From contig NZ_CAMIHH010000004.1 in NCBI RefSeq assembly GCF_946220915.1, forward strand, positions 9,568 through 73,567: a DNA stretch of 64,000 nt, given 5' to 3'. Shown here in pieces: positions 52,487 through 60,757 of this stretch (position 1 is its first letter; each line of letters begins with the position of its first letter). The DNA is from an uncultured Flavobacterium sp. (GTDB taxonomy: Bacteria; Bacteroidota; Bacteroidia; Flavobacteriales; Flavobacteriaceae). The position numbers were made by a program, and so were the translations under genes. The notes under the pieces were generated by a model that saw nothing but the letters and a program-made list of their open reading frames with translations, ran no database searches and had not been told where the DNA came from.

Positions 52487-52792
52487 ATGGAAAAATTAAA
52501 AAAACGCTGGGGAATTACAAGTAACTACCAACTGGTGGTTATCTTTATCGTATTTGCGGTTACAGGATCTTCTTCCGCTATTATTTCCAAACCGGTACTG
52601 TCATATTTCGGTTTTACCAGGGACCTCTTATCACCGTGGCTGTACTGGCCGCTTTACCTAATCCTCATTTTCCCCATCTACCAGGTATTACTGGTATTCT
52701 TCGGGTTCATTTCCGGGCAGTTCAAATTCTTTTGGGCATTCGAAAAACGTATGCTCAAATCGGTAGGGCTCGGTTTCTTCTTTAAGGACTAA
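52487..52792 (+). CDS. DUF6787-like membrane protein
   Basis: The 101-residue protein has two helices (about 15-37 and 55-80) and the conserved N-terminus MEKLKKRWGITSNYQLVVIF. It matches the small DUF6787 membrane family of Bacteroidota. Function unknown. Last gene before the SAM riboswitch region. Confidence 0.82.
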   Translation: MEKLKKRWGITSNYQLVVIFIVFAVTGSSSAIISKPVLSYFGFTRDLLSPWLYWPLYLILIFPIYQVLLVFFGFISGQFKFFWAFEKRMLKSVGLGFFFKD

Positions 52793-52939
52793 CCCGTTTT
52801 TTTGGTTAAAAAATTTGAAAAGGGTAGAAAAGACCCTAAAAATATTTGTTGTAACTTCTACAGTCGTACAGTTAAATTGGTATATAATTCATTGATTTTA
52901 AATATTTTAAATTTAAATTTAAAATATTTAAAAAATAAA

Positions 52940-52972
52940 TTTGGAAATTAAAAACTTTGTCACTTACCTTTG
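52940..52972 (+). promoter_or_regulatory. Promoter of the SAM-riboswitch/methionine operon
   Basis: TTTG (52940-52943) and TACCTTTG (52965-52972) are separated by 21 nt, a good match to the flavobacterial TTG-N17-23-TAnnTTTG promoter. The implied transcript start near 52980 lies about 15 nt before the riboswitch. The region 52793-53249 holds this promoter, the riboswitch and its terminator; there is no gene in it. Confidence 0.75.
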
Positions 52973-52994
52973 CGGCACGTTCTTTAAAAAACAT

Positions 52995-53104
52995 TCTTAT
53001 CCAGAAAGACCGAGGGAATTGACCCTGTGACGTCTTGGCAACCTGTCGCGTTTTGCGTGATAAGGTGCCACATTCAACCCTGCTCAGGCGGGGACAGATA
53101 AGCT
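52995..53104 (+). ncRNA. SAM-I riboswitch (S-box leader)
   Basis: The core is CTTATC...AAAGACCGAGGGA...GACCCT...CTTGGCAACC...AAGGTGCCACATTC...CAACCC and closing GATAAG. P1 is formed by CTTATC (52996-53001) and GATAAG (53097-53102). The GAGGGA, GGCAACC and AAGGTGC segments are the conserved SAM-I core. It precedes the trans-sulfuration gene and homoserine dehydrogenase, as expected for SAM repression of methionine synthesis. Confidence 0.93.
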
Positions 53105-53137
53105 TAGAAAATAGTAGATAATACATCAAAATATTAT

Positions 53138-53170
53138 ATGCTCTTCTGACTTATCGGGAGGGCATTTTTT
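53138..53170 (+). terminator. Riboswitch-controlled terminator
   Basis: ATGCTCTTC pairs with GGGAGGGCAT (with G-U pairs) and is followed by TTTTTG. The loop contains CTTATC (53150-53155), identical to the 5' strand of riboswitch P1. It can therefore compete for GATAAG, giving mutually exclusive structures depending on SAM. Confidence 0.75.
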
Positions 53171-53249
53171 GTTTTAATGCCCTTTCGATAGACTGGTTTA
53201 GGATTTTTTTACAGACGAAATAAGTTAAACATTCTAAATCAGCAAAAAA

Positions 53250-54428
53250 ATGAAAGAGCAGACACAAATTTTACACACTATTCCCGTAGATCCGCTTACA
53301 GGAAGTATTTCTACCCCAATTTACCAGACATCTACATTCGTGCAGGATGCTCCCGGTGTACACAAAGGCTATGACTACGCCCGCAGCAACAACCCCACCC
53401 GCAAAGTACTGGAAGACGCCATTGCCAAACTGGAAAATGGCGCTGCCGGGTATGCTTTTGCAAGCGGCCTTGCAGCCATAGATGCGGTGATCAAGCTACT
53501 TGAAGCCGGAGATGAGGTAATTGCGGTAGATGACATTTACGGCGGTGCATTCAGGCTGTTTATCCATGTATATCAAAAATTTGGCATCAGCATAAAATAT
53601 GTGGACACGACCAATGCCGCCAATGTAGCCGATGCCGTCACTGCCAAAACGAAGCTGATCTGGATCGAGTCGCCTACCAACCCAACCCTCAAGATATCTG
53701 ATATTGCCGCAATTGCCGCAATTGCCAAATCCCGCAACGTACTGCTTTGTGTTGACAATACGTTTGCCTCGCCGGTTTCCCAAAAACCCATTGACCTTGG
53801 GGCCGACATTGTAATACACAGTGCAACCAAATACCTTGCCGGTCACAGTGACCTTATTGCAGGCCTTGTTGTGACTGCCACGCCAGAATTGGGTGACAGG
53901 ATCAAGTTCATACAAAATGCATCTGGGGCGATACTTGGGCCTTTTGACAGCTGGCTGGTTATACGCGGGATAGAAACACTCACGCTGCGGGTACGGCAGC
54001 ACTCGGAGAATGCGCAGAAAATTGCGGAGTACCTGCTGGAAGAAAAACTTATAAAAAACGTGTATTATCCCGGACTCCCTTCACACCATAATCATGAAGT
54101 TGCCAAAAGGCAGCAAAAGCATTTTGGCGGCGTAATTGCTTTTGACCTGGTTATTGACGATAAGGACCTGGCTTCGCAAATAGTTTCGTTAACCAGATTA
54201 TTCAAGCTTGCGGAAAGCCTGGGGGGCGTAAAGAGCCTATGCTGCCTGCCCTGCGAAATGACCCATAAATCCATTCCGGCAGAAAAACGTTACCAGTCGG
54301 GTGTTACGGACAGCCTTATCCGTCTTTCAGTGGGCCTTGAAGATGCCGACGACCTCATTGCCGACCTGAAGCAGGCCTTTGCGCTGGCATTCGCCGAAAA
54401 TACGATAACCCAAACCGTAACCGCATAA
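53250..54428 (+). CDS. Trans-sulfuration enzyme (cystathionine gamma-synthase/O-acyl-homoserine sulfhydrylase type)
   Basis: The 392-residue Cys/Met metabolism PLP enzyme has YDYARSNNPTRKVLEDAIAK, FASGLAAIDAVIKLL, VDDIYGGAFRLF, the PLP lysine in HSATKYLAGHSD and SLGGVKSLCCLP, then IRLSVGLEDADDLI. It makes cystathionine or homocysteine from activated homoserine. The riboswitch upstream and homoserine dehydrogenase 12 nt downstream fix its place in methionine synthesis. The exact acyl and sulfur donors cannot be decided here. Confidence 0.92.
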   Translation: MKEQTQILHTIPVDPLTGSISTPIYQTSTFVQDAPGVHKGYDYARSNNPTRKVLEDAIAKLENGAAGYAFASGLAAIDAVIKLLEAGDEVIAVDDIYGGAFRLFIHVYQKFGISIKYVDTTNAANVADAVTAKTKLIWIESPTNPTLKISDIAAIAAIAKSRNVLLCVDNTFASPVSQKPIDLGADIVIHSATKYLAGHSDLIAGLVVTATPELGDRIKFIQNASGAILGPFDSWLVIRGIETLTLRVRQHSENAQKIAEYLLEEKLIKNVYYPGLPSHHNHEVAKRQQKHFGGVIAFDLVIDDKDLASQIVSLTRLFKLAESLGGVKSLCCLPCEMTHKSIPAEKRYQSGVTDSLIRLSVGLEDADDLIADLKQAFALAFAENTITQTVTA

Positions 54429-54440
54429 ATCTTATAAACG

Positions 54441-55670
54441 ATGTCAAGAAAAACTTTAAATATAGGATTGTTCGGGTTTGGTTGCGTGGGACTTGGATTG
54501 TATGAAGTGCTCCAGAAAACACCAACCCTGAAAGCGAATATAGTCAACATTTGCGTAAAGGACAGGGAGAAGAAAAGGGCGATAGGTGCCGGGAATTTTA
54601 CATTTGACAAAGATGACATCCTCAACGATGAAACCATTAATGTCGTAGTGGAACTGACCGACGATGCCGATGCCGCCTTTGAGATCGTATCGGCAGCGCT
54701 GAAAAAAGGCAAGGCTGTGGTTTCGGCAAATAAAAAAATGATTGCCGAGCATTTTAGCGAACTGCTGGAATTGCAAAAGCAATACAACGTGCCTTTGCTT
54801 TATGAAGCGGCGTGCTGCGCCAGCATTCCAATAATACGAAATCTTGAGGAGTACTATGATAACGACCTGCTGGAGTCGGTTGAAGGCATTGTAAATGGTT
54901 CGACCAATTATATACTGACCAAGACGTTCGAGGAAAACCTGTCCTATGACGAAGCATTGCACCAGGCACAGGAAAAAGGTTTTGCCGAAAGCAACCCTGT
55001 CCTGGATACCGGAGGGTTCGATGCGAAGTACAAGCTTACGATATTGCTGGCCCATGCGTTTGGGCATGTTGCAAAGCCGAAGGACATCTTTAACATTGGC
55101 ATTGATAACATAGGTGAACTGGAACTTAAATATGCAAGGGAGAAAAACCTGAAAATAAAGCTGGTAGCGCAGGCCTATAAGCATAGTAATGGAGACATTT
55201 CAGCCTTTGTGATCCCTAAGTTCGTAACGGCCGATGACAGGCTTTATAATGTGGATGATGTATTTAATGGCGTTATTACCAAGAGCAGTTTTGCCGATAC
55301 CCATTTTTTTGTGGGGCGCGGCGCGGGATCGCTGCCTACAGCTTCGGCAGTGCTGTCGGACATATCTGCACTAAGCTATGATTACCGCTATGAATATAAA
55401 AAGATATACCGTGAAGAAAATACATCATTGAACAATGAAACTTTAGTGAGCGTGCTTTTGCGTCACAGGAGAGCCGATTCGGAAGCGCTGAAACATTATT
55501 TTGTAAACGTTGAGGAGTCCTACAGCAATAATGACCTGGGCTATATAACGGGTACCCTGTCGTTAAATAACCTGATAGCGCTCCACGCCGGGAATACGGG
55601 TGACAGATCATTCATCCTTATCAATGTGCAAAAGGAAGTTGTGAATAAAGCATTAGCACTTGCTGAATAA
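54441..55670 (+). CDS. hom: Homoserine dehydrogenase
   Basis: The 409-residue NAD(P)-dependent enzyme reduces aspartate semialdehyde to homoserine. It has a Rossmann start (NIGLFGFGCVGLGLYEVLQK), VVSANKKMIAEH, YEAACCASIPIIRNL, VEGIVNGSTNYIL and FDAKYKLTILLAHAFG. A C-terminal extension of about 90 residues follows the catalytic part. There is no fused aspartate kinase. It is co-transcribed with the trans-sulfuration gene, so SAM should lower homoserine supply as well. Confidence 0.94.
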   Translation: MSRKTLNIGLFGFGCVGLGLYEVLQKTPTLKANIVNICVKDREKKRAIGAGNFTFDKDDILNDETINVVVELTDDADAAFEIVSAALKKGKAVVSANKKMIAEHFSELLELQKQYNVPLLYEAACCASIPIIRNLEEYYDNDLLESVEGIVNGSTNYILTKTFEENLSYDEALHQAQEKGFAESNPVLDTGGFDAKYKLTILLAHAFGHVAKPKDIFNIGIDNIGELELKYAREKNLKIKLVAQAYKHSNGDISAFVIPKFVTADDRLYNVDDVFNGVITKSSFADTHFFVGRGAGSLPTASAVLSDISALSYDYRYEYKKIYREENTSLNNETLVSVLLRHRRADSEALKHYFVNVEESYSNNDLGYITGTLSLNNLIALHAGNTGDRSFILINVQKEVVNKALALAE

Positions 55671-55694
55671 TAGTGAGCCTATAATCCCCAAATC

Positions 55695-55725
55695 ACCCCG
55701 AAGGTTTACATCTTTGGGGTTTGCC
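55695..55725 (+). terminator. Terminator of the methionine operon
   Basis: ACCCCGAAG pairs with CTTTGGGGT (one G-U) around an 8-nt loop, followed by a weak T-rich stretch. Confidence 0.65.
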
Positions 55726-55784
55726 ATTTTATAGATTGGGTTAATCAATATCACGGCCTTACTTTCGGGAGGCCCTCATGGCAA

Positions 55785-55815
55785 TAAAAAAAGGCTGCCT
55801 ATAAAGACAGCCTTT
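55785..55815 (-). terminator. Terminator of tRNA-His
   Basis: On the minus strand AAAGGCTG (55815-55808) pairs with CAGCCTTT (55797-55790), followed by TTTTT. It lies 9 nt after the tRNA. Confidence 0.85.
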
Positions 55816-55823
55816 GAAAGAAG

Positions 55824-55898
55824 GGTGAAAGACGGGGCTCGAACCCGCGACCTTTGGAACCACAATCCAACGCTCTAACCAACTGAGCTACAATCACC
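55824..55898 (-). tRNA. tRNA-His (anticodon GTG)
   Basis: On the minus strand GGTGATTGTAGCTCAGTTGG begins the tRNA, with G-1 opposite C73. The anticodon loop is TTGTGGT, the anticodon stem is TTGGA/TCCAA and the T arm is GCGGG-TTCGAGC-CCCGT. No CCA is encoded. The acceptor strand GTGATTG faces CTTTCAC, giving U-U mismatches at 5-68 and 6-67 where most relatives would have AU pairs. All other stems are normal. Confidence 0.92.
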
Positions 55899-55961
55899 AT
55901 TTGTTTTGCGAGTGCAAATATAACGTATTTTGCCGTTTCTGCAAGCAAAAAATTATCTTTT

Positions 55962-56678
55962 TTATATCAAATCTGCTAAGCTGTTCACAGCCACATACCT
56001 TTCTACCGTAAAGCCTTCGGCATATTCCGAATTTATAAGCCTTCCGAGGTCGGCTGCGCGGTACAGGATGCTTTCCTTAAAGTTTTTTGTGGCAATTGGG
56101 GTGACCGGCTCACTGCTTTCCGGATCATAGAACTGCGACTTATAAGCCATTAGCGATGCCACTTTAATGTCCATAAAGCCGGTAACATCTACCACAAAAT
56201 CGGGTACAAGGTTTTTCCATTGTATGTAATGGTACACCAGTTTTGGCCTCCAGGCCTGTTGTGCAGTATCGTCAATCTCCGTTTCTATCCTTCGCAAACC
56301 TGACAGGAAGCACGCATCCGATACCAGCCTGCTGCCCTTGCCATGATCTATGTGGCGGTCGTCTATGGCATTGCATATAACAATATCCGGCTGGTATTTG
56401 CGAAGCATCTTTATGATTTCCATTTGGTGAGCCTCATCATTGGTAAAAAATCCATCACGGAAACGCAGGTTCTCCCTTACTGAAACACCAAGTATCTTTG
56501 CAGCTTCAGCGGCTTCCCCATCCCGTATTCCGGCTGTGCCCCGCGTACCCAGTTCGCCGCGTGTAAGGTCGATTATGCCTACTTTCTTTCCCAGTGATAT
56601 CTCTTTGGCTATGGTTGCGCCACAACTCAGTTCAGCATCATCAGGATGCGCACCAAAAACAAGTATGTCTAATTTCAT
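55962..56678 (-). CDS. bshB1: Bacillithiol biosynthesis deacetylase BshB1
   Basis: The 238-residue LmbE/PIG-L family zinc deacetylase has AHPDDAELSCGATIA (zinc motif), RGELGTRGT, ENLRFRDGFF and NAIDDRHIDHGKGSRL. BshB1 removes the acetyl group from GlcNAc-malate in bacillithiol synthesis. RGELGTRGT and DRHxDH are specific to the BshB1 group. A promoter box lies 20 nt upstream. Confidence 0.94.
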   Translation of the reverse strand: MKLDILVFGAHPDDAELSCGATIAKEISLGKKVGIIDLTRGELGTRGTAGIRDGEAAEAAKILGVSVRENLRFRDGFFTNDEAHQMEIIKMLRKYQPDIVICNAIDDRHIDHGKGSRLVSDACFLSGLRRIETEIDDTAQQAWRPKLVYHYIQWKNLVPDFVVDVTGFMDIKVASLMAYKSQFYDPESSEPVTPIATKNFKESILYRAADLGRLINSEYAEGFTVERYVAVNSLADLI

Positions 56679-56697
56679 GTAATTTCAGATGTTAGTG

Positions 56698-56705
56698 CAA
56701 AGTTA
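56698..56705 (-). promoter_or_regulatory. -7 box (TAACTTTG) of bshB1
   Basis: A perfect TAnnTTTG match on the minus strand, 19 nt before the bshB1 ATG. No FNR-like palindrome lies 22 nt upstream, unlike the cco promoters. Confidence 0.5.
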
Positions 56706-56735
56706 GGAAAGTTGCCCGGAAATAGTTTGTTTACC

Positions 56736-59567
56736 TTAAAACCATTTTCTGGTAAAGAGGTTAATGAGTGTACCTGGGCTTATGGTAACCACAAATCGTA
56801 TTTTTTCGCTGTAGGCCTGGTCTTCGCCAAAAGCCCAACCATTGCTGGAATATACAGGGAAGTAAAGCTCAAAATAATCAGGCACCAGGTTCAGCCGTAT
56901 GCCGCTGTCGTATACAAATCGGGCATCGGCATAATGGTTTTTAAACAGGCCCGCATCACCATATGCTTCGACCCAGTTCCAGATGTTAAAGCTGCCGTTT
57001 AACGTGGTCATCCATTGGTTCGCATAGCGCGTATCGAGTTTAGATTTAAAGCCGCCTTCGGCCATTATGAACTGCTGGCTGAAGAGTCCTGTAGTTTCTG
57101 AACGTCCATAAAAATTATAATCGAACATGTAGTCGGTAGGCCTGTCAAGTGCAAAGCTAAAGAACTCCGAAGTAGTATTGCGGTAAAGGAAAGTACCTGC
57201 AAACAGCCTCAGGTTGATCTGCCTGTTGTCATTGAAAAGCCTCCTGAACTGTATTTCGCCTGAAAGCTTGCCGAAACGGCCTGCTAACTGGAGGTCGGTA
57301 AAAAAGTTGTAATGGCGCGTTATTTCCGATTCAAATTTGCTGTATCGTGCATTGAACACCGAGTAATTTTCATTTTGCTCGGTAGTGGCCGCATATTTTG
57401 AATCTTCGCGGTTGACCAGTACCTGACGCAGAAGTATGGTCTGCCGCTTGTTTTCGCGGTAATCATCTTCACGTATGCGAAATTGCACCGAAGGGTTGAA
57501 TTTTATGTACCGGGCATCGGGCGCATAGTGATAGGTAGACCCACCAATGGCATAGCGTATGTTAAAGAGCTCCTGCTCGCGTATGTAGTGGTTGTACATC
57601 ATGGAGAACGAACCTATCAGCTGGCCGGTCTTTAGCGAATAAACAGGGTTCAGGTCGAAGATAAATGGCTTATCCAGCATTGATTTGTTGTGCACCCTGA
57701 AGCCGGGGGACACGCCATCATACAGGTTGAATATAAAGCTGGGCACATAAAAAAGCTGGTTGTATCTTGGATTTTCTATATCCTGGAAAAGCGTAAACTT
57801 GTAGGGCTTGTTGTTCGGCCACAACCCGCCCAGCTTGTGCCAGTTGTTCCGGCGGTTGTACTCCGGAATTTCGTTATGGTAGTTAAGGGCTAACCTGTCG
57901 GCCTCCTGGCGTGCGAACGTAAAAGTGCTGTCGGTGCTTATGTTTTCAAGCCATTGCTTAAAAACCACATTACCTTTTTTTATGCCATAAACAGATACAG
58001 GGACATTTGCCCCCGTAACATTTTTTATTGTTACGGTTAATGAATCTTTTGTCCGGCCAACATTGCCGAACTTATAATCAATAAGCTTTCGGCTTTCTAT
58101 TACCGTGTCGAAGAACCAGTCGATGTCCTTTTTGGCTTTTGATTTTAAAATATCTTCAAAATCTTTCCTGTCCGTTTGCCTTTCTGAGGAATTCAGCTTA
58201 TAAAATTCAGCAACCGACTGTCCAACAATGTTATTTCCCAAATAGTCGTCGAGGTAGGCGAGCCCCAGGCCAGCCTTATATTTCCCGGCGATCTGCTCGT
58301 TGAATTTTATAAAAGTATTCTTGGGGTCGCCAATGGGCTGATCAAGGTTTTTCCGGGCCATGAGGAGTGAAAGGTAGTCGTACTGCTCATTGAAGCCAAT
58401 GTTGAACAGGTTGTGCCCTTTAAGTATCCCAATATTGGAAAGTGTACCCATCATGGTCTGGTCAGGGTGGTATTTGTCCATGTAGCGCATCATCAGCTGC
58501 ATCTGGATGGCATCGTATATCCAGTTGTCTTTTCTCGGGTCGAGCCTCAGCGTGTTTTTAAGGTAAATGTCAAGATAGGTTTTAAGGAATCTTAACTCAT
58601 AAATGGTGGCATCAGGAAATGGCCTCAGGAAGGAGGGAAGCTGGTTCAGGCCGTATACAGGGTTGCGGTCATAATGCGCCTGTGTGATGAGTATTTTACC
58701 GTGGGGGTAGGCACCTAGATTTTCGGCGGTAAAATTTACAATGTCATTTATCAATGCGGCGCGCTGTATGTCGGTAACGCCGTTATTTTTCAGGTTGCAG
58801 CTTACTTCGGCCAGGCTGCTGCTGTATATTTCAAAAGTATTTTTCTTTTCCAAAGCCAGCGTAAAGCCCATCCGGCTTTTGCCTATAAAGTAATATTCCT
58901 GCTGCCCGCCTTTATCGGCCTTGTTGCCCTGGTAAAGTTCGCAAGCTACAAAAGTACCTTTGGGAACGGTCAGCGTTAATTCGTAATCCGTAAGGGAATT
59001 GGCTATGTCGTCGAGGTTTTCGTTGCTGTGGCGAACAAATTTATTACCCTCCTGCCTTGCGGCGGTAAGGTACCAGTCCTTTAGCATGAAGCTGCCGTTA
59101 TTGTCAAAGCCATATCTGGTAAAGCGGTCGTTTGGAACCTTCACTACATAATCAAAGGTAAAGCTTACCGTACGACCCGGATATATGGGGTTGGCCAACT
59201 GCAGCTCCAAAAGGTCCGGATGGCCTTTTGGGCGTTTCCAGTTAAGGGTACGGTTATTATTGTCAATTACTGAATTTATGGTAGTACTGCCACGGTCATC
59301 GTCCTTTGCCAGGTGGAAAGCCCGTATGTACTCATCAGAAAAGCGTTTCGCCAGCGGTGTGTCTTTGCCGGAATAGGCATTGTTCCAGTCGTTCAGGATA
59401 AACTCATGAAGCGTATCTGCCGACTGGTTATGGAACACGATTTCCTGCCGCACCCTGATGGTTTTATTTTCAAAGTCCACCTCTGCAAACAGGCGATTCT
59501 GATGCTGTGCATGCAAAAAGCCTGAACTCAGCATTAGTAATAAAAATAAGGGCTTGGAAAAATTCAC
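56736..59567 (-). CDS. M1-peptidase-like protein lacking zinc ligands, with C-terminal barrel-like domain
   Basis: The 943-residue protein has a signal peptide (MNFSKPLFLLLMLSSGFLHA), an M1-type N-terminal beta domain (FDYVVKVPNDRFTRYGFDNN) and an M1 catalytic-like domain (about 255-490). The place of the zinc motif HExxH reads Y323-E-L-R-F327, and the second glutamate region (usually NEG) reads Y351-D352-A353, so all three metal ligands appear lost. Residues from about 600 to 943 have repeated beta strands ending in an aromatic (TRKWF), suggesting an outer-membrane barrel. Probably a non-catalytic surface or transport protein rather than an active peptidase. Confidence 0.85.
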   Translation of the reverse strand: MNFSKPLFLLLMLSSGFLHAQHQNRLFAEVDFENKTIRVRQEIVFHNQSADTLHEFILNDWNNAYSGKDTPLAKRFSDEYIRAFHLAKDDDRGSTTINSVIDNNNRTLNWKRPKGHPDLLELQLANPIYPGRTVSFTFDYVVKVPNDRFTRYGFDNNGSFMLKDWYLTAARQEGNKFVRHSNENLDDIANSLTDYELTLTVPKGTFVACELYQGNKADKGGQQEYYFIGKSRMGFTLALEKKNTFEIYSSSLAEVSCNLKNNGVTDIQRAALINDIVNFTAENLGAYPHGKILITQAHYDRNPVYGLNQLPSFLRPFPDATIYELRFLKTYLDIYLKNTLRLDPRKDNWIYDAIQMQLMMRYMDKYHPDQTMMGTLSNIGILKGHNLFNIGFNEQYDYLSLLMARKNLDQPIGDPKNTFIKFNEQIAGKYKAGLGLAYLDDYLGNNIVGQSVAEFYKLNSSERQTDRKDFEDILKSKAKKDIDWFFDTVIESRKLIDYKFGNVGRTKDSLTVTIKNVTGANVPVSVYGIKKGNVVFKQWLENISTDSTFTFARQEADRLALNYHNEIPEYNRRNNWHKLGGLWPNNKPYKFTLFQDIENPRYNQLFYVPSFIFNLYDGVSPGFRVHNKSMLDKPFIFDLNPVYSLKTGQLIGSFSMMYNHYIREQELFNIRYAIGGSTYHYAPDARYIKFNPSVQFRIREDDYRENKRQTILLRQVLVNREDSKYAATTEQNENYSVFNARYSKFESEITRHYNFFTDLQLAGRFGKLSGEIQFRRLFNDNRQINLRLFAGTFLYRNTTSEFFSFALDRPTDYMFDYNFYGRSETTGLFSQQFIMAEGGFKSKLDTRYANQWMTTLNGSFNIWNWVEAYGDAGLFKNHYADARFVYDSGIRLNLVPDYFELYFPVYSSNGWAFGEDQAYSEKIRFVVTISPGTLINLFTRKWF

Positions 59568-59828
59568 TTTACAGGATATATTTGGTGCTACATGGTTTGT
59601 TTGGCGTGTATGGCTTTTATTAAAGATGTAAAATTGTGCCCCTGGTTGCTTTTGGGACTGTTAAAAACAGATGTGCTTAAATATATAACCACATGGAAAC
59701 ATGACTTTCATAGCTTTGACTGCCATTAGCAACATAACGTTACATACATGAAGCGGCGCTTAGCGTTGCATTGCTATATGCAATTTTTAGCGAGGATCAA
59801 AGCCTTTGTATCCATGTGGTTAAATTTT

Positions 59829-60554
59829 CTAGAAATTCGGGCTAAGACTGTATTTCTTGTAGAAATTATCGATCACCTCCAGTACTTCATCTTCAGTATC
59901 CACGATCCTTATGAGTTTCAGGTCGTCGGGGCTGGCGTTATGGTAGCGTTCTATCATCACGGTTTGGATCCAGTCCATTAGCCCGGTCCAGAATTCCCTT
60001 CCAACGAGAATGATCGGGAATTTGGCTATTTTCTTGGTCTGGATTAGCGTTATCGCCTCAAACATTTCGTCCAGCGTACCGAAACCTCCCGGCATTACAA
60101 CAAATCCCTGCGAATATTTTACGAACATCACTTTCCTTACAAAGAAATAGTCGAAGTTTAGGTTCTTGTCATGATCAATGTAGGGGTTGAAATGCTGTTC
60201 GAACGGAAGCTCGATATTCAAGCCTACTGATGGGGCTGCGCCACGGCTGGCGCCTTTATTGCCGGCCTCCATGATACCGGGGCCGCCGCCTGTAATAACG
60301 CCATATCCGGCATTGGCAATTTTTTCAGCTATCTTTTCGGCCAACAGGTAATATTTATCCTCGGGCTTGGTACGCGCCGAACCGAATATGGATACACACG
60401 GGCCTATCTTTGCCATTTTCTCAAATCCGTTCACGAATTCTGACATGATCCGGAAAATTGCCCACGAGTCATTACTGCGTATTTCGTTCCATGGCTTTTG
60501 CTTCAGGCCGTCATGGATCCATTCATCCTCACTGTTATATTTTTCTTTTGCCAT
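59829..60554 (-). CDS. LOG family protein (TIGR00730, Rossmann fold)
   Basis: The 241-residue protein has GGGPGIMEAGNKGA and MPGGFGTLDEMFEAITLIQT, the PGGxGTxxE motif of LOG-type nucleotide 5'-monophosphate phosphoribohydrolases. Members release free bases from nucleotides such as cytokinin riboside monophosphate; in bacteria the usual role is nucleotide salvage. Stands alone, and the 261 nt before the M1-like gene hold nothing that I recognise. Confidence 0.92.
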   Translation of the reverse strand: MAKEKYNSEDEWIHDGLKQKPWNEIRSNDSWAIFRIMSEFVNGFEKMAKIGPCVSIFGSARTKPEDKYYLLAEKIAEKIANAGYGVITGGGPGIMEAGNKGASRGAAPSVGLNIELPFEQHFNPYIDHDKNLNFDYFFVRKVMFVKYSQGFVVMPGGFGTLDEMFEAITLIQTKKIAKFPIILVGREFWTGLMDWIQTVMIERYHNASPDDLKLIRIVDTEDEVLEVIDNFYKKYSLSPNF

Positions 60555-60757
60555 TATCTCTTTAAATTTTTAAGTCATTTTTTTTACCATGCAGTCACAT
60601 AGGCTTCTTTGGATTTCACATTGGCTTTAGAGCCTGGCTTCAATCTATGCAGGCATGAAATACTCCAAATTATCAATATCCTAAACTATGGGCCTCCCGC
60701 TTTTGGCGGGACAAGTTATGTGGATAAATTTTTCATTTTGTCGTAAACAAACGGTGC

